Origin: Pyrenopolyporus hunteri
Lineage: Eukaryota; Ascomycota; Sordariomycetes; Xylariales; Hypoxylaceae
Assembly (NCBI GenBank): GCA_902806595.1
Contig: CADCXC010000035.1
Location: 1,116,001-1,180,000 of the forward strand
Length of the DNA: 64,000 nucleotides
Reading direction: 5' to 3'
The position numbers were made by a program, and so were the translations under genes. Shown one piece after another: positions 9,709 to 21,170 of the stretch. The first letter of the stretch is position 1; every line of letters begins with the position of its first letter. Below the pieces are notes generated by a model. It was not told the DNA's origin. It ran no database searches and saw only the letters and a program-made list of their open reading frames with translations.

Positions 9709-11094
9709 TTACGACGCGCCCGAGAAGGATAGGTCCTCGTTCCCGACGACCGGGTTCAGCACATTGACGTTAGTTCCGGCGAGGGTACCGTCGCCGCCCT
9801 GGAGGATGGCGGAGAAGGAGTCGGCCATGAGCTGGACGCCGCTGACGAAGCCCTGCTCGTCGAACTCGCAGTGGCCCCCGTTGGGCGAGTTATCGACGGT
9901 CTGGAGGGCGCCGACGGCAGCGGCATCGAGGCCCTGAGACGCGGCGATCCGCTCGTAGGCCCGGATGGCGGCGGGGATCGCGGGCTGCAGCAGCGCGAGC
10001 TCCTGCTGCGTGCTTTGGAAGTGGATGCGGGTAGCGGCGAGAGCGGCGGCGTCGGCGGCGGCGACGTCCACCTGCGGCTCCAGCCCGCCGCAGTTCAGAA
10101 GCACCTGCGACTCCTGGCCTCCGGCGCCGGCGAACTGCGACATGTGCGCCGGTAGGAAGAAGCCGCTGAGTAGAAGCGAGCCGCCCGACACGCCGGTGAA
10201 GCTGACGCGGCTGGAGTTGAAGGCCAGGACTTGCGGCATGACGTCGGTGAGCAGGTCGGCTACGGCCTGCGCGTGGGCCACGCCGTCGGTGCGGTCAAGT
10301 CCGGAGCCGCCTCCCCAGAACACTGGAGAAGCGCGTCAGCAGTTATTTTCTTGCGCGGATTATAGGAGGCTAGGGTATGTCTCGGGGACAGCAACGACCC
10401 GACGACCCCGGGATGGGACAGAAAAAGGAAAGAGAACGGCTCGGTATTAACGTACGGTTTGGGTCAGGGGCAAGCACGACGACGCCCGCAAGACCGCCCT
10501 GCACCGCCTGATTCGGGAAGTCGAAAAAGGATTGCCCTCCGTCGCCATGAAGGAGGACGTTGAGGCCTAGATCACCGGCGGCACCAGCGTCTTGCGTCGC
10601 ACCATCGACGCCGGAATCTACCGTAAATTGGTCTGCGGGTGCTGACACCTTAAAGCGCAGGGGGAGGCCGCTAATTTGGGTATTTCATTAGCACTTTATT
10701 CGGTCTCGGAAGGTCGAATATCTTTCGCAGGGAGTGGTGAGACCCGCTTGAGCTCGTCTCTGTGCTGGAAACCTGACTTGACGTAAAACATCACAAAAAG
10801 TCTGGCGTCTAATAAGGTAGGTCGATCAGTGTGGAGGAATAGGCAAACGTACTTCACCATAGCCGTTGTATCTAGGATTGTGCTCCCATCCGTTGCCGCT
10901 GAGACGCCCTGCGGTATTTGCTGTGCCTGCTGGAATGCGTTCGTGGCTTGCTGCTGCCCTCCCCCCCTGTTCCCTCGACCGTTCCCGTTCCTCCCGCCCC
11001 CGTTTGCTCTGTTTCCTCTGTTCTGCGGCGCCGCATCGACCACGGAGAGGACACTGAAGGCCAGCAGCAGTGACAACGAGCGGATGGTCAACAT
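9709..11094 (-). CDS. Secreted alpha/beta-hydrolase-like protein
   Basis: The predicted product is an extracellular 356-residue protein; the substrate is unknown. Three exons on the minus strand are 11094-10853, 10670-10456 and 10322-9709. The introns have donors GTACGT (both) and acceptors TTAG and CCAG. The first junction is supported because it restores a continuous VNGLPLRFKVSAPADQF. Residues 1-22 are a signal peptide (MLTIRSLSLLLAFSVLSVVDA), followed by a disordered Gly/Asn/Arg-rich linker. The core contains LNVLLHGDGGQSFFDFP, a Trp-Gly-Gly-Gly loop and the nucleophile-elbow motif GVSGGS, pointing to an alpha/beta hydrolase fold. Two cysteines, in LLNCGGL and GHCEF, could pair. An in-frame upstream Met at 11133 was rejected because it would bury the signal peptide. 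Related fungal proteins carry various uninformative names. Confidence 0.85.
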
Positions 11095-12755
11095 CTCGGC
11101 CGTGGGAAGGGGATATCTTGGGAATAGGGACAAATTACCAACAGAAAATAGAGCAGAAAAAGAATTAGGTACACAGGTCCCGGCCCGAAGAAATCAATAG
11201 AACGTGGATATTAAAACGAAGCCCGTCAAGAGCCGAGAAAATGAATACAGACGAAGCGAGAAAGAGAAAAGCGATGGGAAGGGTTCATACGCGCTTTGCA
11301 GAGAAAGCAAGCAATACATAGTATTTGTATTGTACCTACCATCATGCTTCCCCCTGGGATTAGGGAGATCAAACAGTCATTGTGGTCCCACTCAGTGAGC
11401 CTAGTACAGAGTGCAAACCGCCAGCTCCTTATATGTATGTGGGTAGGCTCGCAAGCTAAGCAATCCAGGGCGGCGCCAGGTGTGGACGAAATTGACCAAG
11501 TTGGTGTTTATCTCTTATATTTTCCCTCTCTCTCTCTCTCTCTTTTCTTTATTTTTTTATTTATTCGCATAGTAAATCTTTATGGCGAGATCACATCCTC
11601 AAATTCCCGGCCACCCGTTTCGAGACCGACTTCGTAGGGTAATTGAAAATTCTGATCCCGCTTTGGGGAGGGAGCCGAGCGTCTCCGTGTTTCGTAGACA
11701 GGGCTTCGACCACTTTTGTCCGTTTCGAGTCCGCCGATACCCCTGTTCAACCCCACAATCCTCGGGATGTGTCGTCACATTCTAGTGCTTGTGCTCTTTG
11801 CCTGAAGCTTAGCTTTTGCTCGGCGATGTCTACCCCGGAGAAGCGTGAGAGGAGACGGGACTTCTCGATAGGGCTGCTTAAAACTCTAGGTAGAAGCTAC
11901 CACGAACCCGGAATTCCTTAAGAGCCATTTTGTAACAGGTATAGGATTTATATCTTAACTCGGTTCCCATGGCTCAGGCGGCTTTCAAACGAGTGACCAT
12001 TAAACTAATATCTATAAGGTTGGATTAAATGGATTGGGATGCAATACGGCCTCGGGCTCACGCCTACATGGTAAATAAACAATACGGCCAATAGACTCGG
12101 AAACGATTCGAATTGTAAACTACTCGAGAGCAACCGTCCATCCATTTTATCCTCGGCCATCTTGGCTATGTTCATGAGAACCAAGCCAGTGCCGCATTTA
12201 AAGAAGTGCATATCTCCTCAGAGAATCCCTCAGCGCCGTTGCTTTTTGTTACAATGCCCATCCCAAGAGAAAGGCTCCGACTTCGCTTAGCCCCATATGC
12301 CTTAATGCTATTACCAGATATATGTATATATATACCTAACATATCGAAAATGAGTGTATCGAAACGCCAACTTGATAATAGACAATAGAAAATCTAATAT
12401 TCGTGTAATAAGTCGGAAAACTTTATTTGAAGGCCATACTCTTCGGCGCGAAGTTTCTGTGTGTAGGCTTGGTGAGCGTTATTGACGGGGCTCGGGAAGT
12501 CCAACAGCCAGCTCGTCAGTGGAGCCGTAACGTCTGGGATAGCGGTCCGGTTGTGGGTCTCCTCGCCCAAGCCACGAAGTAGGTGTCTGCTTATAACTCA
12601 TTCTGTCGGCCCGCAAGACCGGCCCGAAAGATGTCGGCTCCGCATAAGCTTCGGTGGGGGTCTTGTAGAGTCTCCCCATATCATCATGTCGAAGAGAATT
12701 GGCGATACTCGCCGTGAAGAATCGGCATACAGGAACCGTGCAAGATTCCCCGATT
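11095..12755. other. Intergenic region
   Basis: This is the 5' flank of the hydrolase-like gene and the 3' flank of the C2H2 gene. There is a short (CT)n tract at 11525-11545. No supported gene; open frames are short and without recognisable domains. Confidence 0.55.
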
Positions 12756-14762
12756 TCATCCCGTCGCCTCGTCTATACCCTCGAGTTCATTCGCCTTCGC
12801 TCCGTGCTTTTTGATCATGTGTCGCCTCCAGTTATCTTTCCTCGGGAAGGCTTTCCTACCCCTGAAGTATGGACATGTCGGTTCTGTACAATGGTACGCT
12901 TTGGACTTCACGTGCTTATCGTTAATATGGCGGTCGAGGTGTGTCTTGGTACCAAACCTCTTGTCGCATCCTTCGTAAGGGCATTCATGCTTGCGATCAT
13001 GGTAACGTTTATGATGATTAAGCTTATGGACTTGGTCGAAGTACCGTCCGCACTCCTCGCAAACATGACCGGGTGACTGGAGAGAAGGAATTTTGGATGC
13101 CTCTGGTGACGAGCTCGACTCTGATTCCACCTTGACATGTTCTTGTACGGTTGGGTATGGTGAGGGAGACACGGTTATTCGCGTGTCCGGCGTCCTTCCT
13201 ATAGAAGGATCCGTGGAACTTTGCCCCGGGGTCGTGTTGTATTCATACGAATCGCCCGACAGGCGAGGCTCATCGTCACTGGGTATATCTAGGAAGCTGT
13301 CCGCATCGAAGTCATCCGGGACGTCTTGGGGAGGAGCCTCGAGATTCTCATGTAGTGGCTGGTCGGCGATGATGGCGGGGGGCGATGTGGAAAACGTTGG
13401 AGGAGATGCCGAATTTTCTATTTGATAGTGGGTGTACGCGGCTTTCTCGACGGCGTTGGACGGTTGCATGATGGACATCGGTGACACGAATGATTCCGGC
13501 TGGAGAGGAGGGGAATGGGAAGCTTGGAATATAGAAGGTCTATGAGCACTTTCCAGTGCGTCGTCCAGCTCCATAGGCTCCGGGATGGCCGGGCTCATAA
13601 GACGTTCTTGGGGCCGGGTCTCGGATTGTGGCTGAGCTGAGTGAGGTAACCCGTCGGTGGAGTCCGGGCTTCTAAGGACAGCTGAGGGTAACTCGGGATC
13701 CCTCTCAGTAGTCCCCCGTATTGTCGAGTTAGCTCGAAGCGGAAATACGTCATACTGCGAATCCCCTTGCTTCTGCCTCTTATGGCTCTGCTGGTCCCTT
13801 TCTTGCCGGTTTCCACCTACAAAAGCGCTCGAAATGCCCGCGCCGTCGGATATTTCACCAGGCTCCTCGAAGAACCGTCCTGCAGGTAATTTCGCGCCCG
13901 CTCCGATTCCTTCAGCCATTCCCAACCCGGGCTCCTGCTTGATAGTGACGGGATTAGCTGCAGGGGAAACAGGAAAATATTGTTGCGACGTCGAATACTG
14001 GGGGCTACCAGTACCATGGGTCGAGGAATGCGTAGACCGCTTCCTCTTGAAGCTGTTTAAGATCCGGCTTGTTATAGAACTGCTCCTTCTATGTTCCCGT
14101 GAGTCTCGAAGTTGGGCTTCGTACAGTCGGGTCATTTGTCTACTAGGCGACATTGTTACTTGCCCAGGATCCGAGCCCATCGAGATCCTAGTGTCATAAT
14201 AACTTGAGTTGGCGGCTTCTTGTCCTGGGGAAACAGTGCCTGGAGGCAGACTGGTCCTAGGGTCGTTGGTGGTCGAAGAGGCCATCGGCTGAGGGGGTAG
14301 AGAAAAATCAATACCCGGGGGTAGAGACGGCTGACCGAAATTTTGATCTAGAAGGTAGGATTCGTGGTCTCCGGTAAAGCCGTCTCCATAAGTAGCACTA
14401 TACATAGCGAATTGTGTCTGTTGGAATTCCGAGCCGTCACTGAAGCCTGGACCGGCTCTGTCGATATCACCTTTCACGGCCGGAGGGGGACCTGCCTGTG
14501 AAACAGGGATGTGTCTAGGCAGGAAGCCAGGAAGAGGGAATAAAGTCCTATGCTGGGCGTCTGTGGATTTTCCAGTTTGCATCATCTCGGCTGCTCTCGC
14601 CTCCCTAGATATCCGTCTATATCGGAAGTAAAGAAAGCCTAGGACTATGAGTAACAGGCTGCCACCGACAAGAGAGCCGATAACCGTCCCAGCAATTGCG
14701 CCCGGGGAAAGCTGGCTCCCTCGAGCCCTAAGCTCGGGTCTGGGGCCGGTGGTGGGCGCCAT
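12756..14762 (-). CDS. Putative membrane-tethered C2H2 zinc-finger transcription factor
   Basis: This is one uninterrupted 668-codon frame. A short N-terminus (about 20 residues) precedes a strong membrane segment, about 21-45, with small-residue spacing (GAIAGTVIGSLVGGSLLLIV) and a basic stop-transfer FRYRR. Then come about 520 residues of Ser/Pro/Gln-rich disordered sequence with basic clusters that could be nuclear signals (FKRKR near 245 and HKRQK near 340) and acidic patches. Three C2H2 fingers close the protein at about 566-588, 592-617 and 623-653; the first is CEECGRYFDQVHKLNHHKRYH and the third has a longer loop. The start context CAAAATGGCG is good. The obvious reading is a factor held at a membrane and released by proteolysis. 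No signal peptide is seen; an upstream ectodomain exon cannot be excluded. Confidence 0.88.
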   Translation of the reverse strand: MAPTTGPRPELRARGSQLSPGAIAGTVIGSLVGGSLLLIVLGFLYFRYRRISREARAAEMMQTGKSTDAQHRTLFPLPGFLPRHIPVSQAGPPPAVKGDIDRAGPGFSDGSEFQQTQFAMYSATYGDGFTGDHESYLLDQNFGQPSLPPGIDFSLPPQPMASSTTNDPRTSLPPGTVSPGQEAANSSYYDTRISMGSDPGQVTMSPSRQMTRLYEAQLRDSREHRRSSSITSRILNSFKRKRSTHSSTHGTGSPQYSTSQQYFPVSPAANPVTIKQEPGLGMAEGIGAGAKLPAGRFFEEPGEISDGAGISSAFVGGNRQERDQQSHKRQKQGDSQYDVFPLRANSTIRGTTERDPELPSAVLRSPDSTDGLPHSAQPQSETRPQERLMSPAIPEPMELDDALESAHRPSIFQASHSPPLQPESFVSPMSIMQPSNAVEKAAYTHYQIENSASPPTFSTSPPAIIADQPLHENLEAPPQDVPDDFDADSFLDIPSDDEPRLSGDSYEYNTTPGQSSTDPSIGRTPDTRITVSPSPYPTVQEHVKVESESSSSPEASKIPSLQSPGHVCEECGRYFDQVHKLNHHKRYHDRKHECPYEGCDKRFGTKTHLDRHINDKHVKSKAYHCTEPTCPYFRGRKAFPRKDNWRRHMIKKHGAKANELEGIDEATG

Positions 14763-17700
14763 TTTGAGATAGGTGAGAGCCGGGGGCTCGCAGAGGGTTC
14801 AAAAAGACAGGTTCCCAGGCCTAAAGGGTAAATTATCTAATTAAGCCAGTGCGGGCGAGCTTATAGCGAGCCTGCAACGATCTGTGCGAGCAGTCGATAA
14901 CCGCAAGCGAGGAGACGTAAGTTTCCACAGAGGAAGAATGAGACTCGAGGCCTCAGCGGCGACGAAAGCATGTGAGATCCAAGTTCGCGCGTTGGCTCAA
15001 GATCGAAAGGCAGACCCGCACGAGCGAGCTTCTTCGCAGGGTCAGCCGATCAGTAGTGTATGTACCTGGTAAGTCGGTGGGATGAGATTCGGCCAATACA
15101 GGCGGCCCGATGGCGGCCTGATAGTTTCTGCGCAGCGCAGGGGCACGAGTAGACTACGCCGAGGGAAGATTGAAGGTAAAGGGGATCATCTTTTGGCCAT
15201 GGTTTGAGATGAATCGGAGGAGTTGACGTTAAAGGACCAGGATGTGGTTGATTTATCGGATTGATTCAGCCTCATCAGAAATGTTGGAGGCGGAACTAAA
15301 CCCGGAGGCGCCCTACAGACGCAGCAGAGTTGTATTGGTTGCATGTAGGTTAATAAGTTATGATCCCACGGATGTCGATGGCTGGGTTTGGCTTTTGGGG
15401 GGGGGGGGGGGAGGGGGGAGTGCAGGGGGCGCGTTAGGTGTGCTAGACCAGGGTTGGGAGGAGGGTCCTTGCCAATTGGAGTCCTCAATTGCCCTTTTGT
15501 TATATACCTGGGTACATACATGTAGTCCACCCGCGGCCCGTCCAGTTTCAACCAAACTCTCTTCTGTTATAGCAAGAACCAGCGGGCCTCTCGCTCCATA
15601 GCAACGTACCGCCTAAGTAAGCGAGCCAAAGTTAGCGTGCTAACAAAGCTACCTAGCTACCTACCTCCTTACCTCCCTCGCCTCCTATGCACATTGATTA
15701 CCGTACAACGCAACACCTACATGCATGTACCTCTACCAAATCCATAGGTCAGCATGTACGCAGAAATCCCAGGTTACCCGCGAATGGTACGCTACTGCGC
15801 CACAAGCCATGGCCATCTCAGGAAAGGGGCTAATCGATAGAGGACAAGTATCTTATCCGGAAAGACGCAGCAAAATACGGCGGAACACGTACCTAAAGAT
15901 ACTTCCCCCAGCTGATTTTTCCCCGTCGGAGACCTCTCGGTGAACGCGACGAAATTATGTCTAACAAAATAATCAACGCGATACTCTGCATCAGACATTG
16001 ACGGGAAAGCCGTTCCTACGTCAGCCTCGATATCTGCGTACCTATCTACCTATTCTGTATACGTAGAATCCCATCCCATCCCATCCCAACCCCGCACACG
16101 TCATTGGGAAAGTTATGGATGTGACATTCCTTTGCTCTAACGAGTTGCATTACTAGGGGAGGGGGAGAGAGAGAAGAAGAAAAGACATCCGAAGGGAAAA
16201 TAGAAAAAAAAAAAAAAAGGTTGAAACTCTCCATGTAAGCGGCCAGTTTGCGACGTGACCTACATAGCACTGTCACAAATCTCCGATGCGCCTCCTTCTC
16301 ATTACCCCCTTTCCCTCTATTACTTGCAACGACGTCTGCGCTCTGGCAATGGTTATCATTCGCCTTGCCCCTCGTTTTATTCCGAAAGGAAAGATTCTGA
16401 AGTCTAAAGCTCGCACTCCATCTCATAGAAACCGTTCCTCCCCGGGGGCAGTCGCTCACCTTCCGAACCCACCACAGAAAAGGTCACAGTCATAAAGATC
16501 GAAGAGTCGAGACACGCCCCTACCTTGCTCGAGCCCTATTGTGATTCTTGTGAGTGTATCCATAACTTATACTCTATCTAAGCAGCTGGGACCCAACACT
16601 CTTGGAGACCAGGCGAATTTATTTAGTATCTATCGTCAAACCGGATAGAAAATGATAGGTACCGCATCCGACGAGTATTGGACTACACCTGGATCGATAC
16701 GGGTTAGATTAGGTCAGGCACTACGCATTGAATGAGACGTCTGACGAGGCTTTCCCTATGGTGGCATTGTGAGAGTGTTATTTGTTTACTCCACGAGCCG
16801 CAATCCACGCGATTACCTGAGTACTGAGGCCCCTCTGTTTCAGGTCATCATCATTTGGGTATCTAACTCCATCTGTGCTCCGCAAAAGCTTGAGTATATC
16901 GTCGTAACTCTATCAAGGAGCTATGTTTGTTCACTTCCGGCATTGTAAATGCAAAATACTGAGACCCCTATCCAGCACATCATAGTTCCTGGGATATTAT
17001 AGATTTAACTAACATTAGGCAAGCCAATAAGGCAAGTATATCCTAACGCGAAGAGTTTGCCTACCTAGGTACCCATCAGGCGCCTTTAACGAAGAATGAC
17101 GGTTGAACCACTATGGGATTCAAGTCACTAGACAATGCGGCTAACCTAGGTACATATTCATCATATTACTTCCATAGCTGTAGTAGATTTACCTAGATCC
17201 TTTTCAACCTGTTACCGATCTTATTAAAGCCGTAACTTTGTAGCGTCGAAATACGTGCAGATTGGAACGCTTGAGTAGATGAGAGCCGGTGGTGTACCTA
17301 GGTGTAGCACCCATGCGGCGTACTGTCCCTCAGTAGAAGTCTTAAACCCCGTCTTCCTTAGAAATATAGGATCCCATAGCGCTGAGGTCAATATAAGTCG
17401 CTGGACGATATTGCGCACACGGGCTATGAGTTCTACCTATTCTCGTGTCGTGTGACTACCTACTCAGCTGCATTACGACGACCCGTGTGCAGCTTTCTCG
17501 GAGGTGCTAGATTTTATATGGTTCGATTACAAGACGGGATACTAGAAATTCTAGATCGCAAACCGGCCTACAGGGAATTGGTGCACCAGACTGCAGCTTG
17601 CATGTCACTCGACCTGGATGACTCTGGCTAGCCCCTTCGTAAATACGACCCATGCTGCCGGTTCAGGGTCTCGGAACAAGGACAATTTGCGAAAAGGCGT

Positions 17701-18780
17701 TCATTTTCAAGCGCGACACAGGAAGCTGCAGAAAAGCCCCCAGGTTTTGGAAGCAGGCTATGGAATAGATGCTTCTAGATCCTAGCCTGCCCAAAGCCAG
17801 AGTGAGCACTATTTCATTAATATTGCCTTCACATATTGCCACATATGTCCGGGTCTACCTAACGCAATCTCACCAATAATTCAAGGCGGGTAGCTCTCAA
17901 AAATGTATCAACGTCATTCTAAAAAGAAAAGGAAAAAAGGATAATGCTCTGTACGAATACGCCGTGGCCGTCCTCACTTACTACAATGAATGTACCTACC
18001 GTCATAATTTATACCATAATATTTCTCACCGGTTATCTTTCCAGAAGACCAGCATTCGACATAATGTTCGAACCATAGTAGTCTCGTACGAGATCCGGTG
18101 CTGCTGGGTTGAACTAGGATCATATCCACCGTGACGCATACGTAGGTCGTTGCCAATAGAGCTTCGCCAGGGGGGCAGTAATAATATCATTCAAGAGCAC
18201 CTTAAGGTATCTAAACATAGAGGGCGTGAAACCTATAGTAGATACGATATTGTACATTGCGGCTAAACGCTAGCTATACGACGGTACTTACGGATATGAG
18301 AATCTACTATATGCACGGCGAGCTGTCGACACGCGACATTGGATCTGAACACCAAAGCAAGGTAATTCGATGCGTGTATTGCCAACCTTCCACCATGATC
18401 GAGGTTCTACAAGCGAGACCAGGCAGGCGAAGTAGAGATAGATTATCTACAAGACCCTCTCCGTTATGCAAGTTGGCGTTCGGCTGATACGCCTAGATTC
18501 CATGTAATCCTAGTCAGTGAGCTATAATGTGGGTTTAAGACACAGTGATTCTGCATCGAATGGATGCCTGACTTTCCCTTTCAGTGCCGTTGGGCTGCGA
18601 GAGGAGTCGTAGTCGCCACCTAGACAGGTATGGATGAAAGCGAGGTGGCCCGTCATATCTCAATTTTATATCATAGCTAGCGTATATGCCTGATTATGGC
18701 TGGGCTTGTCGAGGGTTAGGGTCAAATCAAGGACCTGTTAACGCTACTATACAGGTATATATGGTGTTTTAACTTCCCAA

Positions 18781-18825
18781 CGTACCTAGGTAGACGTAGA
18801 TATCTATACCTACCTACCTAGGCAT
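18781..18825. repeat. CCTAGG/GGTACC palindrome cluster
   Basis: A short cluster of TAGG/CCTA units forming CCTAGG palindromes in gene-free DNA. Confidence 0.7.
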
Positions 18826-19454
18826 GCATGCCCGCAACTAGCTGACGCCTATATATATGCGCTACAAGAATAAAAGTATTGTATATGCTTTCATCCGCAC
18901 AACCGGCTCATACCCGCCATTGACTGGGATTGGGGCTCCGTATGATGCTTGAATTTTATAGAATTGCATATATCCATAGGCTGGGAGGTTGACGATACCT
19001 AAGAGTAATAGGTAACCAACTCTATCGATTAAAGGGTTGTGCATTACAATTATCAGTCTTTAGCTAGTTTTCAGCGCTGTGGGAAATGGCTATTAATATG
19101 ATTACCTCTTGTTATAATAGGTTGAATATATTCCGGTCGTGAAAGAAATCTAAATTAAGGAGGTAAGTTGGAATATAGTTGCGAGGTATATACATATTTT
19201 AAACAGTTCGTCTTTAGCCGAATCAATAAGCCACAGAAACGGGCACGGGCTTCGGGCATGAACATGTAGATCTCATACGTAGGTGTTGAATTCGCCTTGT
19301 ACCCATAGCGATCTCCCTATAGGTATTATACCTAGGTATGCCCGAATCGCCTCGGGCTTGGAATTAACACCCATTTCCCAACCGAAAAAAATAAAAGAAT
19401 ATGTCTATTTCTTATGAAAATATGATATCGTATTTAGCGTCATACTAACCTGTC

Positions 19455-19757
19455 GTAGGTAGGTATGTACCTAGGTATGTAGGTATGTAGGGTACTCTAG
19501 TTTCTATATAGGGATGCGTTTTTTCTGGATCCTGGTATAAAGGGGTATGTATATTTGTAGGTAAGTATGGACGTATGTTGTACGTATGCATCTACACTAC
19601 ATACCTAGGCCCAGGTAAATGCACCTTACCTACAGGTACCTAACCCGGGGGCTACCACATATAAATATGGTAGGTATTACCCGCTAGGTAGGTAGGCAGA
19701 TAAAGTACTTAAGTAGGCCCGTGTATGTATGTAGGTAGATAGGTAGGTAGGTAAGGC
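19455..19757. repeat. CCTAGG/GGTACC palindrome clusters
   Basis: Two runs of TAGG/CCTA units, near 19455-19491 and 19600-19757, with TATG-type repeats between them. They lie about 1.4 kb before the cryptochrome gene. Confidence 0.75.
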
Positions 19758-20349
19758 CTAGGCCAGGGGGCACAGGTCGCTCTTCCCGACGGCAACTACC
19801 ATCTCTACTAGCCAATACGATCAAAGAGAAAGGTGCTCCGCAATGTACGTAAGCTTTGCTAGTGGCTCCCCTCCCCCCCCCGAGGGTCGACCCTGGCACG
19901 GGTTCCCAAAAATCTTATTTTACGGGTTCCCGATCTCTGACCCCCGGACCCAAATCTGAGCATCATGGCAACCAGCGCGTGCACTCTTTCTAATCCCGAT
20001 TCTCGACACACTAAATTCTATGGCCAGATCTGCATGCTCACCCGGCACGATGGATCTATGCGCAGCGGTCAGATCCTATATTCTTCTACAGAATCGATAC
20101 CGGTCCCAGCTGAGCGCCCCCGTCTACCCTCATCCGTGTTTGCTTTGCTGGGGCCATCTACCTAGGGGACCAGGTCTAGGGTGGCATATCTCGGTTTTAA
20201 GAAAGCTCATCCCTTGCCATCGTGATAAGGTGGGTGGGCTAAGTCGCAACCATGTTATTCTCCTTGACCGAAAGTCTGCGTTGAGGCCAGTTTTAAGAGA
20301 AGCCTCATTTCACGTTGCGTCTCGTTGTGCCCTCTCTGCCCTCTCCTCT

Positions 20350-20360
<11 letters not shown>

Positions 20361-20415
<55 letters not shown>
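20361..20415. repeat. (TC)n microsatellite
   Basis: An uninterrupted dinucleotide tract of about 55 nt, with C/T-rich flanks to the left. Open reading frames across it are low-complexity artefacts. Confidence 0.95.
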
Positions 20416-20421
<6 letters not shown>

Positions 20422-21170
20422 TCTCTACCTTTGAACTCGGCCCTATCGTCCCGCTCATATGCCAACCGGAATTACGACTTGGATGTGTCTTGCTCACGGA
20501 AATCCCGATTCGGCCGGACTACATCCAGTGTCGTGGGATCGTCTCGACCTACCAAACTAGCCCCTTGAGACGGGATTCCCGGCCTCTACTCTTCTCGGAT
20601 ATATCGTTTCCTTCGACACCCAATGGACGGATGAGCCGCTCCATACATAGTACATTAGCGCGGTGTCGGAACCTAAGGGCGAAACACCTTGATCTGGAGA
20701 CGCTTTTACCCTTTTCAGAAAAGCCAGTTTGTCTCTAGCTTGACTCTAGAAGCCGTCACCCTGGTTAGTCTCATCAAAAGTGGGTGGGCTAGCCCTGCTC
20801 TATCGTACATCGAGCAGAAGCGACGAAAGCACCAGGATCTGATTTATCTTAAGCCACCTGAGGCGGGATTTGAACACATAGAGTTTTAGACTCATTTTTT
20901 ATATCAAGTCCTCGTATCGTATTAGTAGCGCCTATTCAACGGTCGGAGCACAAAAAAATCAAAGGCGTCAACTGTCCTCGTCTATAGGCCTTATTTCACC
21001 AAAGTTGGGCTAGCTCTACCTAAGCTTCGACCCCTAGAAGGGAGGACGGTTCTGGAAACTACCTGCTAACCCGATCTACATCTATCTTATTGAACGCAAG
21101 GTTTCAAACCGCGAGCCCAATTACCTTACCTCGTAACGAGCGTTTTCACGTCTCGTCTAACTAAACCACC

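Larger units (their letters stand above)
14763..21170. other. Gene-free region, 6.4 kb
   Basis: No supported gene. The stretch holds a G-rich tract at 15397-15420, a poly-A run at 16204-16218, AT-rich sequence with high TpA between about 16.5 and 19.5 kb that may be decayed repeats, palindrome clusters at 18781-18825 and 19455-19757, and a long (TC)n microsatellite at 20361-20415. A degenerate tRNA-like 3' end lies on the minus strand near 20851-20895. The last 150 bp are the promoter and leader of the cryptochrome gene. Confidence 0.55.

Noticed and set aside
10696..11133. Upstream in-frame Met (11133) for the secreted hydrolase-like gene
   Set aside because: It would place 13 residues before the signal peptide; the Met at 11094 gives a clean N-terminal signal peptide.
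15186..15601. Opposite-strand frames of about 120 codons across the G-rich tract
   Set aside because: Both are driven by the poly-G/C tract and show no domain.
20020..20568. 182-codon frame across the (TC)n repeat
   Set aside because: A Ser-Leu repeat caused by the microsatellite.
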